From Nelumbo lutea (lineage: Eukaryota > Streptophyta > Magnoliopsida > Proteales > Nelumbonaceae): DNA of 64,000 bases. Numbering within the stretch: the stretch's first letter is position 1; each line of letters begins with the position of its first letter. Both the position numbers and the translations under genes were made by a program. The notes beneath the pieces are model-generated. The model ran no database searches. It had not been told where the DNA came from and saw only the letters and a program-made list of their open reading frames with translations. Below, piece after piece: positions 33,690-43,889 of the stretch. The stretch spans positions 71,482,401 through 71,546,400 of the forward strand of contig JAKGHH010000001.1 in the NCBI GenBank assembly GCA_022828595.1, written 5' to 3'.

Positions 33690-33697
33690 TATAAATA
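33690..33697 (+). promoter_or_regulatory. TATA box of antisense gene, copy B
   Basis: TATAAATA, preceded by ctcaaccgttga and followed by gcgggggtc, 140 bp before the ATG at 33837. It is equivalent to the boxes at 6156 and 50809. Confidence 0.6.
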
Positions 33698-33836
33698 GCG
33701 GGGGTCAGGGCCATTTTCCTTCGCCACAAATCTCCAGCTGTGCTTTTGAGTTCGCGTCCAAAGCCTCAGTTCTCTCCCAGTCCGGTCTATTTCTCTTTGG
33801 TGAGTCACCCTAACTCTTCCTTTAATAGCCAGTTAG

Positions 33837-35894
33837 ATGAGCCCGAGGTGGGTGCCTCGGCTCAGGGTAACCCTACCAGAGTCTAGTCCCCCGAGGCACG
33901 GGTGGCCTCGGGTAACTTGGCATCCACCTCTCACCGAGGTCGGATGCTGGACAGGGCCTTCCACAATGACCCTGGAGAGGCTCCACCAACTCATTCAGCA
34001 GTATAACTTGTCTAGGGAGTATACCTACAGTTTTCCTGCAAGGAACATCCCATGGGAGCATGACCCTGATGAGGTCGTGATCTTTCGAGAGCAGTTCATA
34101 GTCGGGCTGAGCCTTCCCTTCCACCCACTCATAGTGGAGGTCCTAAAACACTTTAACGTTACGATAGACCAGCTTCACCCGAACTCGGTCCGTAACATGG
34201 TCGGGACCATGTCCCTCTATAACGAGTATGTCCTCCTCCTTAACTTGGACATATTTTGTTCTCTTCTTACCATTAAGAAGAGTGCTTCATACGTTCTCCC
34301 TGAGCACCAGAGGGCTTACTACTTGTCCCCTTGCCCGGGCTTTAAGTTAATGCACAAGCTTCCTAGCAAGATCCTGGCCTGGAAGCAAGACAACTTCGTA
34401 GTCCGGAACCCTGCGTGGTGGCCCTTCCCTACTCACTGGAGGGTGGCTATCCAAGACCCTAGCATCATACTCGACAAGAAAACTAGGGAGACATTTCAGT
34501 CATGGGCTGAGGTCGGTTGTGTTTTCAAAGATTATATCACCAAGGGTATGCTCTTCCTAGCTGGCTTGAGCCCGGGTAGGTAGCTAGTACCTTGGTTGTT
34601 TGGCCCGCTCCTCTCTATTATTCGAGTACTAATGTCGAGCTCTATTGCAGGTCCCATGGAGGCAGACAAGCTCAAGGGAGATCGGCTCTTCAAGCATTTG
34701 AAGGGGAGGAAGAAGCGGACTGCTAAGAGAGCCCGTATCGAGTCACCGCCAACCCCCACTCCCGAGCCCAAGCTTCCACCGGCTCCAACTTCCGAGCCCG
34801 AGCTCCCTAGGGCTCCTCCGATCATTGGCTTGGAGGAGTCCATACCACCAAGGGAGCTCGAGACCTTGGCTGAGCCCGCTATAAGGGCAGCAGCTGAGGC
34901 TGAGGCGGCCACCGGGACTGCTGACGTAGCGGCTGAGGTCTCTACCGAGCCCATCCGTACAGCCGCAATGGCGGTCTCCAGCTCGGGGAGCCCAGATGAG
35001 GGCTGAAGTATCTTGGTACCCCAGTGCAGTCTTCGGAAGAGTAAGGGGGCCATTTACTCTGAGGAAATTTCAGTTTGGGGCAAAATGCTCAACCCTGCTC
35101 AGCTCAGAGCCCGGGCTACCACCCACACTATGGTGGTAAGTCCTCTTCTCTTCCCTTTTCTTTCATATACACGTTCCTTCGGTACTAACTAACTTCCTTT
35201 TTCAAGCGAACTTCGCCGTGCATGCCCTCGCTCTTCAGTCCGAGATGAACCTGAAGCGAGCTTTGACCGCCTAGGAGTCTTCCCGTGCCGCTCATACCAA
35301 TCTGAGAGTAGCTCGCGAGTAAATCCATTGGTTGGAGAGCGGCGCCGTGGCCTAGAGGAGCGTCATTACGGCACTGACGGCGGAGAAGGACGAGCTAGCA
35401 TGTGAGAATGACGTGCTGGGGGCGAAATGGAGGCCCTCAAAGCGGAGCTGACGCGCGAGAAGGGTGTGTTGAGGGGCGAGCTGGACGCCCTTAGAGTAGA
35501 GGCGGAAGGCTTTAAGGAAGATAAGAAGATCCTTCTGCATGAAGTGGAGTACCTGGAGGCGGACATCGAAGAGAAGACCGAGATCTTCACCCGAGCGATA
35601 GAGGAGACGAAGATCAAGACTGTCGTGGAGTACATTCAATCCGACAAATTTGATGTCATTCTGGGGGAGGCCTACCGCAAGGGGTTCAAGCTCAACAGGT
35701 GGCTGATAAGGCACACATACCCCGAGCTCGAAACAAGTGCCATCACCACCTCGTGAATCATGGACGAGATAGCTCGTCAAGCCGTGGAGGACCTAGACTC
35801 AGAGGAGGAGGATGGTGACGAAGAAGCGGACACCCCCGACCAGCCTGAAGCTCCGGAGGAGGTTTCTCGTGGGGGTGAAGAGCCCCCGAAGTGA
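33837..35894 (+). pseudogene. antisense Transposase_28-like gene, copy B (in G3), best preserved
   Basis: Exons 33837-34575, 34651-35135 and about 35206-35894. Exon 1 is fully open (246 codons). It carries NIPWEHDPDEVVIFREQF (about residue 72), DQLHPNSVRNMVG, RAYYLSPCPGFKLMHKLPSK and AWKQDNFVVRNP. Intron 1 (34576-34650, 75 bp) has GT-AG ends and splits a Gly codon. Exon 2 begins with a Lys/Arg cluster (KGRKKRTAKRAR, NLS-like), then a Pro/Glu-rich low-complexity segment; TGA at 35005 interrupts it. Intron 2 starts GTAAGT at 35136 but its acceptor appears mutated to AA. Exon 3 has two TAG codons, a frameshift near 35425, a coiled coil (MEALKAELTREKGVLRGELD), the block YIQSDKFDVILGEAYRKGF, and an acidic tail after a TGA at 35754. 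Function unknown. Confidence 0.75.
34576..34650 (+). other. intron 1 of antisense gene copy B
   Basis: GTAGGT donor and TATTGCAG acceptor. A ctaat branch-like motif lies near 34629. Homologous introns are at 7080-7180 (101 bp) and 51783-51860 (78 bp), all after a codon for the LSPG/LTLG end of the conserved domain. The phase is the same in all three. Confidence 0.65.
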
Positions 35895-36039
35895 TTGCCT
35901 TTGTATTCTGAGCCTACAAGCTCAATTTTTTTTTCTTTTTTCAGCCCGTTGTACAAAACTCTATTAATGAAGTTGATCTTTTTTCCTAAGTGATCTTTTT
36001 CCAAGTATTGTTATCCAAGCTTATCATGGTTGAGTGTGC

Positions 36040-36270
36040 GGAGTGAATCGTAGTAGGGCATAGTAAGGCATATGCCCGAACTGTCTTGTGACGTACACCG
36101 AGGTGATTGACATAGTAAGGCATAGAAGGGCGTATGCCCGAACTGTCTTCTAGTGTACATCAAGGTGATTGATACAGTAAGGCATAGTAAGGTGTATGCC
36201 CGAACTGTTTTCTGGTGTACACCGAGGTGATTGATACAGTAAGGCATAGTAGGGCGTATGCCCGAACTGT
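36040..36270. repeat. 62-bp tandem array, 4 units, in G3 3' UTR
   Basis: The motif tatgcccgaact recurs at 36071, 36133, 36195 and 36257, a spacing of exactly 62 bp each time. Each unit also contains gtgattga-a-agtaaggcat. A single diverged equivalent is present in G2 at about 8265-8315. Confidence 0.93.
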
Positions 36271-36497
36271 CTTCTGGTTGTATGTCGAGGTGGGCCTAGC
36301 GTCGTAGGATTTACTGGTCTGCTTGCGCCTTTCGATACGTTATGTACTGTGGTGCTGAGCTCCTTGATCTGCTCGGTATTTTAGCCCCTTAGAATTCATT
36401 CATGTCATAGAGGTAGCCAAGTTATTATGCCAGAGTCTGTTAGTTCGGATTTTTGGCCCTTGAGCCCTGAGAGTGACTCGTGGTCTACTCCGTCACT

Positions 36498-37640
36498 TAT
36501 AGGTAATACTGTCTTAGGTTGACAATATTCCATGCCCGAGGTACTTGTTCCCCTTCCAGGGTTTCGAGCTCGTACATTCCTTCCTCGAGTACTCGCTTTA
36601 CTCGGTAGGGTCCTTCCCAGTTCGGACCAAGCTTGCCAACACCAGGCTCAGGCACCCTGACCTTATGGAGAACCAAGTCGCCGACATGGAGAGTCTACTT
36701 TTTGACCCTGGCGTTATAGTACCGAGCTGTCCTCTACTGGTAGGCTGCGGTCTTGATGTATGCGGGGTCCCGCACTTCGTCAAGCAAGTCGAGGTTGGTA
36801 CGTAGATCATCTTCGTTTGCCCTGTCATCATACGCTTCTAATCTCAGCGAAGGAACTTCAATCTCAGTTGAAATGACTGCTCAGTGCCGTAGGTGAGGTT
36901 GAAGGGGGTTTCTCCTATGGTGGTCTTTTCCGTGGTACGATAGGCCCATAATACACTAGGTAGCTCGTCCACCCACAGTCCCTTAGCTCAGTCTAGGTAT
37001 GCCTTTAGTCCTCGGAGGATAGCTCTGTTCGTGACTTCCATTTGACCATTTGCTTGAGGGTGCACCACTGAGGTGAAGTTCTGCTGAATTCCCATGTCTC
37101 GACACCAGTTTTGGAATTTGGTGTCTTCGAACTGCTTACCATTGTCAGAGATCAGTACCCGAGGTAATCAGAAATGACACACTATGTTCTTCCAAAAGAA
37201 GTTATGCACATTCTGGGCTGTGATTGTCGTGAAAGGTTCGGCTTCAACCCACTTTGTGAAATAGTCAACTGCCACCACTAGGAACATCCTTTGTCCTGTT
37301 GCTTGTGGGAATGGCCCGAGTAGGTCAATCCCCCATTGTGCAAATGTCCATGGGCTAGTGAGATTTTAGGTCGGCATCAGGTCGGTGGTGGATGTTGGCA
37401 TGTTTCTGACACTTGTCGCATTTTTTGACAAGTTCGGTTGCATCTGCCTTCATTGTTGGCCAGTAATACCCCTGTCGTAGTGCTTTCTGAGCGAGGGCCT
37501 TGCCCCCCAAGTGTCCACCGCATAGGCCCTCATGAGTATCGCGGAGGACGAGCTTGGCTTCAAAGGATCGTAGGCAGCGCAGGTAGAGGAGCGTATAGGA
37601 TCTTCGGTACAGCCGTCCGTCTATTATGACGTATTTGGCT
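36498..37640 (-). pseudogene. gypsy integrase of G3
   Basis: No long open frame remains, but the sequence is colinear with the G2 integrase (8722-9850) on the minus strand. It ends with WNIVNLRQYYL just before the tandem repeat unit, and carries the WEGPYRVK- and NGSD-type blocks in different frames. Many stops and indels. Confidence 0.8.
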
Positions 37641-37642
37641 GT

Positions 37643-38500
37643 CTAACGCTCTACCCTCCTAGTGGCATTACGATCTATGGGGAGGGTCCCATGTAGCAGG
37701 AAGCTCATGAGCGGATCAATCCAGCTCGGCTCTGCTTGAATGACGGGATTGACCTCCTGTGCCCCCTTGAGAATGCTAGGCCGAGACAAGTTCTCTATAT
37801 ACACGGTCCTCATGGTGTTACCGCCAGTGATGGCTAAACGGGATAGGGCATCGACCTCGACATTCTCTGATCTCGGGATTTGCTGGATGAAGTATGATTG
37901 GAAATTGAGCTGAGCCCCTCTTACATTGGCTAAGTATGTTACCATGGTGGTCTCGCGGGCTTCATGCTCACCCATAACCTGATTTACCGCGAGTTGGGAA
38001 TTGCTGTAGACGATGACGTGCTTGGTTTTCATTTCCTTTGCCAGATCCAGCCCGGCCAGCAGCACCTCGTACTCTGCTTCGTTGTTGGATGTCGTAAACT
38101 CAAAGCGTAGTGCGTACTCCGGTTTCATACCGCTTGGCCCATACAGAACGATCCCAGCTCCGTTGCCATGACGATTTGATGAGCCATCTACGTGAAGGAT
38201 CTAGGGTTCTTCCTCCCAGTTCGGGCTTGGCCTAACTAGGAGAGATGCCGCGCTGGTTGCTACTTCATGGGGCTCGGGTTCAATCGACCTGGGAACCCTG
38301 AGCTCACCCACGCTGTGGGCCTCGTGTTCCACCGGCCTGGGGGCTTCGAAGCTAAAGGTGCATTCCGTGATGAAATCTACTAAGGCTTGGGCCTTGATAG
38401 CAATTCATGGCTTATACTAGAGTTCGTATTCGCAGAGCTTGGAAGTACGGGTGTGAGCTTGGAAGTACGGGTGGAGCTTCTGGGCTGCTATGACCAGGGC
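37643..38500 (-). pseudogene. gypsy RNase H and second RNase H of G3
   Basis: Minus strand 38128-37643 is open. It covers the second RNase H (YALRFEFTTSNNEAEYEVLLAG, VIVYSNSQLAVNQV where Asp of the SDSQ motif is now Asn, and VDALSRLA) and the linker to integrase (SWIDPLMSFLLHGTLP). The VDGSSN start is just upstream, in a broken frame at about 38180. The first RNase H (to 38417) has lost part of its end at a short duplication. Confidence 0.8.
38437..38475. repeat. short direct duplication inside G3 RNase H
   Basis: The bases gagcttggaagtacgggtg occur twice in a row. About 100 bp present in other copies is missing next to it, as expected from slippage or error-prone end joining. Confidence 0.8.
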
Positions 38501-39540
38501 ATAGGCTAACTTTTCTATCTCTGGGTACCTTGTTTCTGCTCCCTGCAACACTTTACTAACATAATAGACGGGCTGTTGGACTCGATCTACTTCTCTTATT
38601 AGTTCCGAGCTGACCACGCCGTCACTTGCCGAGAGGTATAGTTCTAAAACATCACCCATCTCGGGTCGGGTCAAGACTAGGATGTTGGCAAGGTGCTTTT
38701 TGAGCTCGTCGAACGCGAGCTGGCACTCTTCGGTCTATTCAAAGCCTTTGCTTTTTATGGCCTTAAAGAAGGATAGGCAATGATCTACGGACTTGGACAA
38801 AAAGCGACTCAAGGCGGCTAACCAGCCGTTCAGCTTCTGAATGCCCTTTAATTTCCGGGGTGGTCTCATTTCTAGGATGGCTTTGATTTTGTTCGGGTTG
38901 GCCTCAATGCCTCGCCGGTTAACGATGTACCCTAGGAATTTACCCAAGGAGACACCAAAGACACACTTGTTGGGGTTTAGCTTCATATTAAATCTATGCA
39001 AAATTTTGAAAACTGAATGTAAATCTTGTATTAATTCGTGTGAATTGGGTTTTGACGACCATATCGTCTACATAACACTCTACTTTTTTGCCAATTATTG
39101 GCTCAAACAGTTTGTTTACAAGTCTTTGAAAAGTGGCCCTAGCGTTTTTCAACCTGAAGGGCATGACCTTGTAACAGTATAGGCCGAACTTGGTTATGAA
39201 AGCAATTTTCTCTTCATCAGCTGGGTCCATCCTGATCTAATTGTAACCCGAATAGGTGTCCAGGAAGCTCAGCAACTCATGCCCCGAGGTCACATCCACT
39301 AGACGGTCGATCCTGGGAAGTGGGAAGCAGTCCTTTGGGCAAGCTCAATTCAGGTCGATCTAGTCGACTCACATGCACCATTCACCGCTGACCTTTTTCA
39401 CCATAACGGGGTTGGCTACCCAGCTCGGGTAATGAACCTCCCTGATAAAATCGGCTACAAGGAGCTTCCCGACCTCCTCGTTGACTGCCCTCCATCGCTC
39501 TGGGGCTAGGTTGCGTTTCTTCTATCTAACAGGCCTAAGT
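38501..39540 (-). pseudogene. gypsy reverse transcriptase of G3
   Basis: RT motifs on the minus strand in several frames: the FLDTYSGYN block near 39250, MPFRLKNARATFQRL at 39165, YVDDMVVKT at about 39065, GKFLGYIVNRRGIEANP near 38930 and LPFFKAIKSKGFE at 38740. Stops occur at several places. The upstream portion is cut by the MITE at 39541. Confidence 0.85.
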
Positions 39541-40062
39541 TAGACCTGTTCATGGGCCGCCCGGCCCGGCCCGACCCCCGGACGGGCTTGAACATGCTTA
39601 TAGGCCCGCGGGCTTAAATTCGGGCCAAAAAGTCCGTCCTACAATAAATTCGAGTTGGACTCGGGTTTTGTCAAAATAGCCCGGCCCGACCCGACCTAAT
39701 ATTAAACTTAAAATTAGTTATGTGATTATGTCCATTTGAATAAATTTTTTGACTTAAGAATGTAAAATTGTGTTTTAAAATATGAAAGAAAGGGAAAAAT
39801 ACCATCTTGTAGACCCATTGTTCATTTAAATAGAAAAAAATTACTATCTGAATTTTTAATTCTAATTTGAATACGAAAAATTGTGTTTTTTTTCAATTAG
39901 GTCAAGCTTCGGGCTCGGGCTCGGATTTCGGGCTTTTTACCAGGGTCGGGCTCAGGCCCAAGTTATAGGCCCATTGGTAGGGTCAGGCTCGAGCTCGGGC
40001 CTAGTATATTTTCATTATTGACAAGTGAAAGCCCGGCTCGACCCAGCCCATGAACAGGTCTA
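39541..40062. mobile_element. MITE-like DNA element inserted in G3
   Basis: A 522-bp insertion with inverted ends TAGACCTGTTCATGGGC (left) and its near-perfect complement on the right. It is flanked by a 9-bp duplication with one mismatch (ggcctaagt at 39532-39540, ggcctaact at 40063-40071). The host gypsy reading resumes exactly, as shown by aggcctaactac in G2 near 24980. Subterminal parts are rich in cgggct/gcccg repeats, the centre is AT-rich, and there is no coding capacity. A 9-bp duplication suggests a Mutator-type origin, but the class is inferred. Confidence 0.85.
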
Positions 40063-40940
40063 GGCCTAACTACGGATCAGTGTTGAGCCTATGAGTTATA
40101 ATGTTGGGGTCTATGCCGGGCATTTTTGCCGCTGACCATGCAAAAACATCTAAATTTTCGAGTAAGAAACTTACCAATTGAAATCGCAATGGTTCTTCAA
40201 CAGAAGCATTGATCTGAAGTACCCAAGCTAGGTCCTCTACCAAAGCTGGGATGGGGATGGTCTCTTCGGTAGGCGTGTCTCACTCCACGAACTGCTCCGT
40301 AGGTCATTCTAGCTTGAGGTCGTTTGCTACCTTGGCCTTTCCTTTGAGGGCGGCTACGTAGCACTTGCGAGACTTGAGCTGATCACCTCGCGTCACTCCG
40401 GCTTTGAAGTCTATAGGGAACTTCATCGCCAGATGGTAGGTGGAGACTACTGCTCATAAGGCGTGGGTGATGGGCCGACCTACTATTATGTTGTACAGGG
40501 AGGGGGTCGCGACCACCAGGAACTCGTGGCTGAGCCTTACCACACTAGGCCAGGTGCCGACATCCATAGGTACAGTGACTCTCCCTAAAGGCCTGACCTC
40601 CTCACCATTGAATCCTACAAGTGGAGTGTTTGCGGGCTTCAGGTCGCTTTCTTGGAGTTGTAGGTGATCGAAGGCCGCCTTGAAGAGAATATCTGCCAAG
40701 CTTCCCGAGTCGACTAGGACACGTCTAACCTCGAAGTTGTTGATCTTAATCTTTATGACGAGCGCGTCATCATGGGGGTAATGGATCCCTTGCGCATTGT
40801 CTTCAGTGAAGAAGATTGGTTCCTCCATCCTTGGCCGCTTTGTGGGGTTAAGTTCTTCCCTGGTGGCCTCGCGGGCTGATGACCAAGCTGCTGCCGAAGT
40901 GCAACCCGCGACAATTGACCCCCCGACAATCACATGGATG
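40063..40940 (-). pseudogene. gypsy protease and linker of G3
   Basis: Minus strand 40933-40454 is open for 159 codons and carries the aspartic protease. The active site VLVDSGSLADILF has the DSG triad intact, with the next Ser changed to Leu, and the flap-side FLVVATPSLYNIIVGRPI follows. The linker to RT runs to the MITE boundary with stops. Confidence 0.85.
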
Positions 40941-42717
40941 ATCCCCCGAACTGGTCTCTCATCCGGAGACTACCTCTGCGGTTGTTCTGCCTGTCTGTTG
41001 GATTCTGGAGCTTCTTTATTCTGCTCCCCGTGTCGACTTGCTTTATTATTATTATTATGCTATAAAAAATTTCTCAGATATCCGCGACGGATAAGTTCTT
41101 CTATCTTGTTGCGGAGGTTCTTACAGTTTTTGGTACTACGACCATGATCTCTATGGAAACTACAGTACAAGTTTTTATTCCTAACATTGGGATCGGCCTT
41201 AAGCCGAGGTGGCCACTTCACATATGGGGCGTCCTTGATTGCCATGAGGATCTTGGCCACTTCACATATTGGAAAGGCTGAATTGGCTTCGCCCCCCGAG
41301 CTTGGTCTTTCTTCTTCTTGCTGTTCACTTGGAGCTGGGGGCTCCGGTTCCCTTTTTCTTTTTTCAAGGACCTGCTCGCCCTTCTGGTTGATCTCCTCCT
41401 CTGTCCCTATGAACCGATCTGCCAGTTCGAGGAACTCGGTCACGACCTTGGGTTAGTTGATCACCACGTGCCATCTGAACTCCTCGTGGGTAATGCCCCG
41501 CTTGGCCGCAGTGAGCCGAATTGCGGGGGTCTAGGTTGGGTATCTGCAAGCAAGCGTCATTAAACTGCTTGACATAGTTCCGGATGGACTCTCCTTCCGT
41601 CTGGACTATGCTAAGGAGGCTTTCTTGGGTCCTCGGGCACCTCTTACTAGTGACAAAATGGGAGGTGAAAACTTGCACAACTGCGCCCAGCTCCTTATTG
41701 AACCTGGTGCAAGGTTTTGGTACCAAGTGCGGGCTACTCCCTTGAAAATCGTGGAGAAGGCCACACACATGCAAGAGTCACTCGCCCTGGCCAGATGCAT
41801 CTAGGACTGGAAGGCGTCGATGTGGTCGTTGGGATCAAAGGACCCATCGTACTTGTCCAACGGGGGGAGCTTGAAGTCCCTTGGCATGGGGACAGCAAGG
41901 AGCTCCAGGGACAAAGGGGAGAGGACTGAAAGAAGTGGTGTAGCTTTTACCTCTCCCGAACCTATTTCTACTTTGCCTTTGAGATCAGGCAGACTGTGGG
42001 TGGTAGCAGTTCGGTGAGCTCGGTGGCATCTCCACTGCTTCTTGGCCGGCTCGGCGTTGGTGCTGCTACCCTCGGTGCTACTGAGCTCGATGGGCCCAGG
42101 GAGAGGCAGGGATGGCTGTCGGTAGCTACTAACAGAGGGACCTTGTTCCAGGTCATCGGCTAGCACTTCGAACCGGTTCTCCGCAAGCAGGAGTTCGAAT
42201 TGTGAACGCTAAGGTGACACTAGCCTAATCGGATGGGAAGCCCCCGACCTGACTGCAGGCCGCGAGGCGAGGGTAGGGAGTCTTTCCTTCCTTCCATGAG
42301 ACGATGCCGAGGTCTCTCCTCGGTGGGAAGGGAGTTCACTACGGCGGTGAGGCTTGGTTGGCTACGCAACCGGATGTCGGGGAGGGAGTGAAGGAAATTG
42401 TTGCTGACATTGATACTAGGACACTTGGTGTAGCACTTGCTGCTGGTGGAATTGAAGTTGCTGGAACTGTTGCATTTGGGCCTGCATGGCTCGCATGCAC
42501 TGCACCAGGTCTTCGAACTGACCTTGGCTGGCCACCGGAGAGAGGATGGTGGGTTCAACGAAGGTTGTTCCGAAGGCAGAGGATAATGGAACGGTCATGG
42601 GTGCCACCATCAAGGGCACATTCAGAATGGGTACCCCGTCCACGGAGAGGGGGAGGTGGATAGCTGGGGTTGTTCCTTTGGGGTGTTCCGACATTCGGAG
42701 TTGCTGGAGGAAGCCAT
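40941..42717 (-). pseudogene. gypsy gag of G3
   Basis: Start MASSSN at about 42717. A Gln-rich region with MRAMQAQMQQF (42500) is followed by the gag core (FKLPPLDKYDGSFDPNDHID at 41860, WYQNLAPGSIRSW at 41700) and LADRFIGTEEEINQKGEQ at 41420. The zinc-finger motif CSFHRDHGRSTKNC at about 41140 has lost the canonical GH (now GR). Frame broken in several places. Confidence 0.83.
41044..41058. repeat. short (ATT)5 tract in G3 gag
   Basis: The equivalent of the 16-unit tract in G2 gag. It follows a TGCTATAAAAAATTTCT context shared with G4. Confidence 0.85.
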
Positions 42718-42780
42718 GGTGATGATGAGTTCTTTGAGGGAAGTTTCACAGAAGTTAGAAGAAGGCCTTTTGAAGTGTTT

Positions 42781-42798
42781 CCTACAGACAGCGCCCAA
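42781..42798 (-). other. primer binding site of G3
   Basis: Minus strand reads TTGGGCGCTGTCTGTAGG next to the 5' LTR end, a diverged form of the TTGG-GCCGTCTGTGGGA site of G2 and G4. Confidence 0.68.
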
Positions 42799-43693
42799 TG
42801 ATGTGCACGATCTGGGCACTCCTAGCTGGCTGAGAGTTGGCTCCTAGCTGTGATGGACGACACCTGAGAGGAAGAAGAAGGTGAAGGGTTCTTGGGGAGC
42901 TCTCCCGGAAGGAACACTCTGATGGCTAAGTTAGAATTCTGAGGAAAACTCAAAGAGGACATAGAGTTAAGAGTGCTGAAAGTGCTAGCTTCAATACCTT
43001 TGCTTCGTGAGGGTTGGGGTCCTTTTATACCGGAGCTCAGTCACATCAGGCGTAACCATCACTGGCCTAGCCGTTACTGCCAGGGCAGGGGTTGAAAGTT
43101 CAGGCTACTGCTACAAGCTACTACTGCAAGGTACGGACTCGACAGGCGTGCCATGCTTTTCAGAGACAGCAGGCAGAACACCGCCTGGCAAGGGATCCGA
43201 GCACTGCCACCGGATCTGGTAGGTATGGATGTCAGGCAGATCTCCTTACAGTCTGCCGAGCTACCGTACACCGAACCACTTGGGGCAGATTTTCCTTGCA
43301 CCGAGGTGCTGAGGTACACCGAAGTGCCCGCACTGGAGGCGAGCCTTAAGCAAGTTCGAACAGGAGTCTCGACGGTACTGCCCCGAGGTGTTTCTCCCTC
43401 GGGACACAGCCAAAAATAAGGGTGCTCCCTTCTTAGGAAGGGAGAGCTCGGGGCCCCTAAGGATGAGCTCGGGTCCCCTTGCACTGGGGAGCTCGGGGAG
43501 CTCTGCCTTTAGGCTTGAGGCGAACTGGGCCTTGCTACTCGACGAGCTGTCACACCCGCCGAGTCGTTTGGCCAGGCCTCGACGAGCTTGCTGCTTCGAA
43601 TAGTGGCTAGGCTGTCATGCTGAATTGTCACTTATGCCAGGTCATGTCCATGTGTCCCCGTGCTACGAGGTCGGGGCAAATCACCCTACATCA
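42799..43693 (-). mobile_element. G3 5' LTR
   Basis: 895 bp between tgatgtgcac and ctacatca. A minus-strand TATAAAAGG box lies at about 43021-43029. The right flank is gaaatcg, single-copy-looking sequence. Confidence 0.88.
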
Positions 43694-43726
43694 GAAATCG
43701 TTGAAGCTACTAATGGTTTAATTCAG

Positions 43727-43889
43727 GTTTTTTGGTAATATCAATTCTTGTTTGTTAAAGGAGTTGATTCATGTGTTTTGGTTTGATGGGTATCAGATAA
43801 TCTCATCGGAAAAGGTTCTGAAAGATGTATGGGTAATTGCTGTGAAAATGCTAAGCAAAGATTCTACAAGTGAGAGGAAAGAGGAGTGA
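43727..43889 (+). pseudogene. possible last exon of an unidentified gene
   Basis: After a plausible acceptor (ctactaat branch-like bases at 43708 and attcag at 43721-43726), one frame stays open to TGA at 43887. It encodes about 53 residues including KELIHVFWFDGYQIISSEKV and ends in KDSTSERKEE. I do not recognise it. If real, the intron before it has been invaded by G3, with upstream exons left of 32700 or lost. Confidence 0.25.

Larger units (their letters stand above)
32703..43693 (-). mobile_element. Ty3/gypsy Tat-type element G3
   Basis: Minus-strand element with 3' LTR 32703-33381 (missing its last roughly 235 bp), polypurine tract, antisense gene copy B, 62-bp tandem array, integrase, RNase H domains, RT, protease (separated from RT by a MITE), gag, primer site and 5' LTR 42799-43693. 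Because the left LTR is truncated, no target duplication can be checked. Coding parts are all broken. Confidence 0.88.

Noticed and set aside
36011..36247. Repeated peptide frame (78 codons, minus) in the 62-bp array
   Set aside because: The period of 62 is not a multiple of three, so each unit would be read in a different frame; a by-product of the tandem repeat.
36040..36270. CRISPR-like regular repeats
   Set aside because: Units are contiguous with no unique spacers, and the genome is a plant nuclear one.
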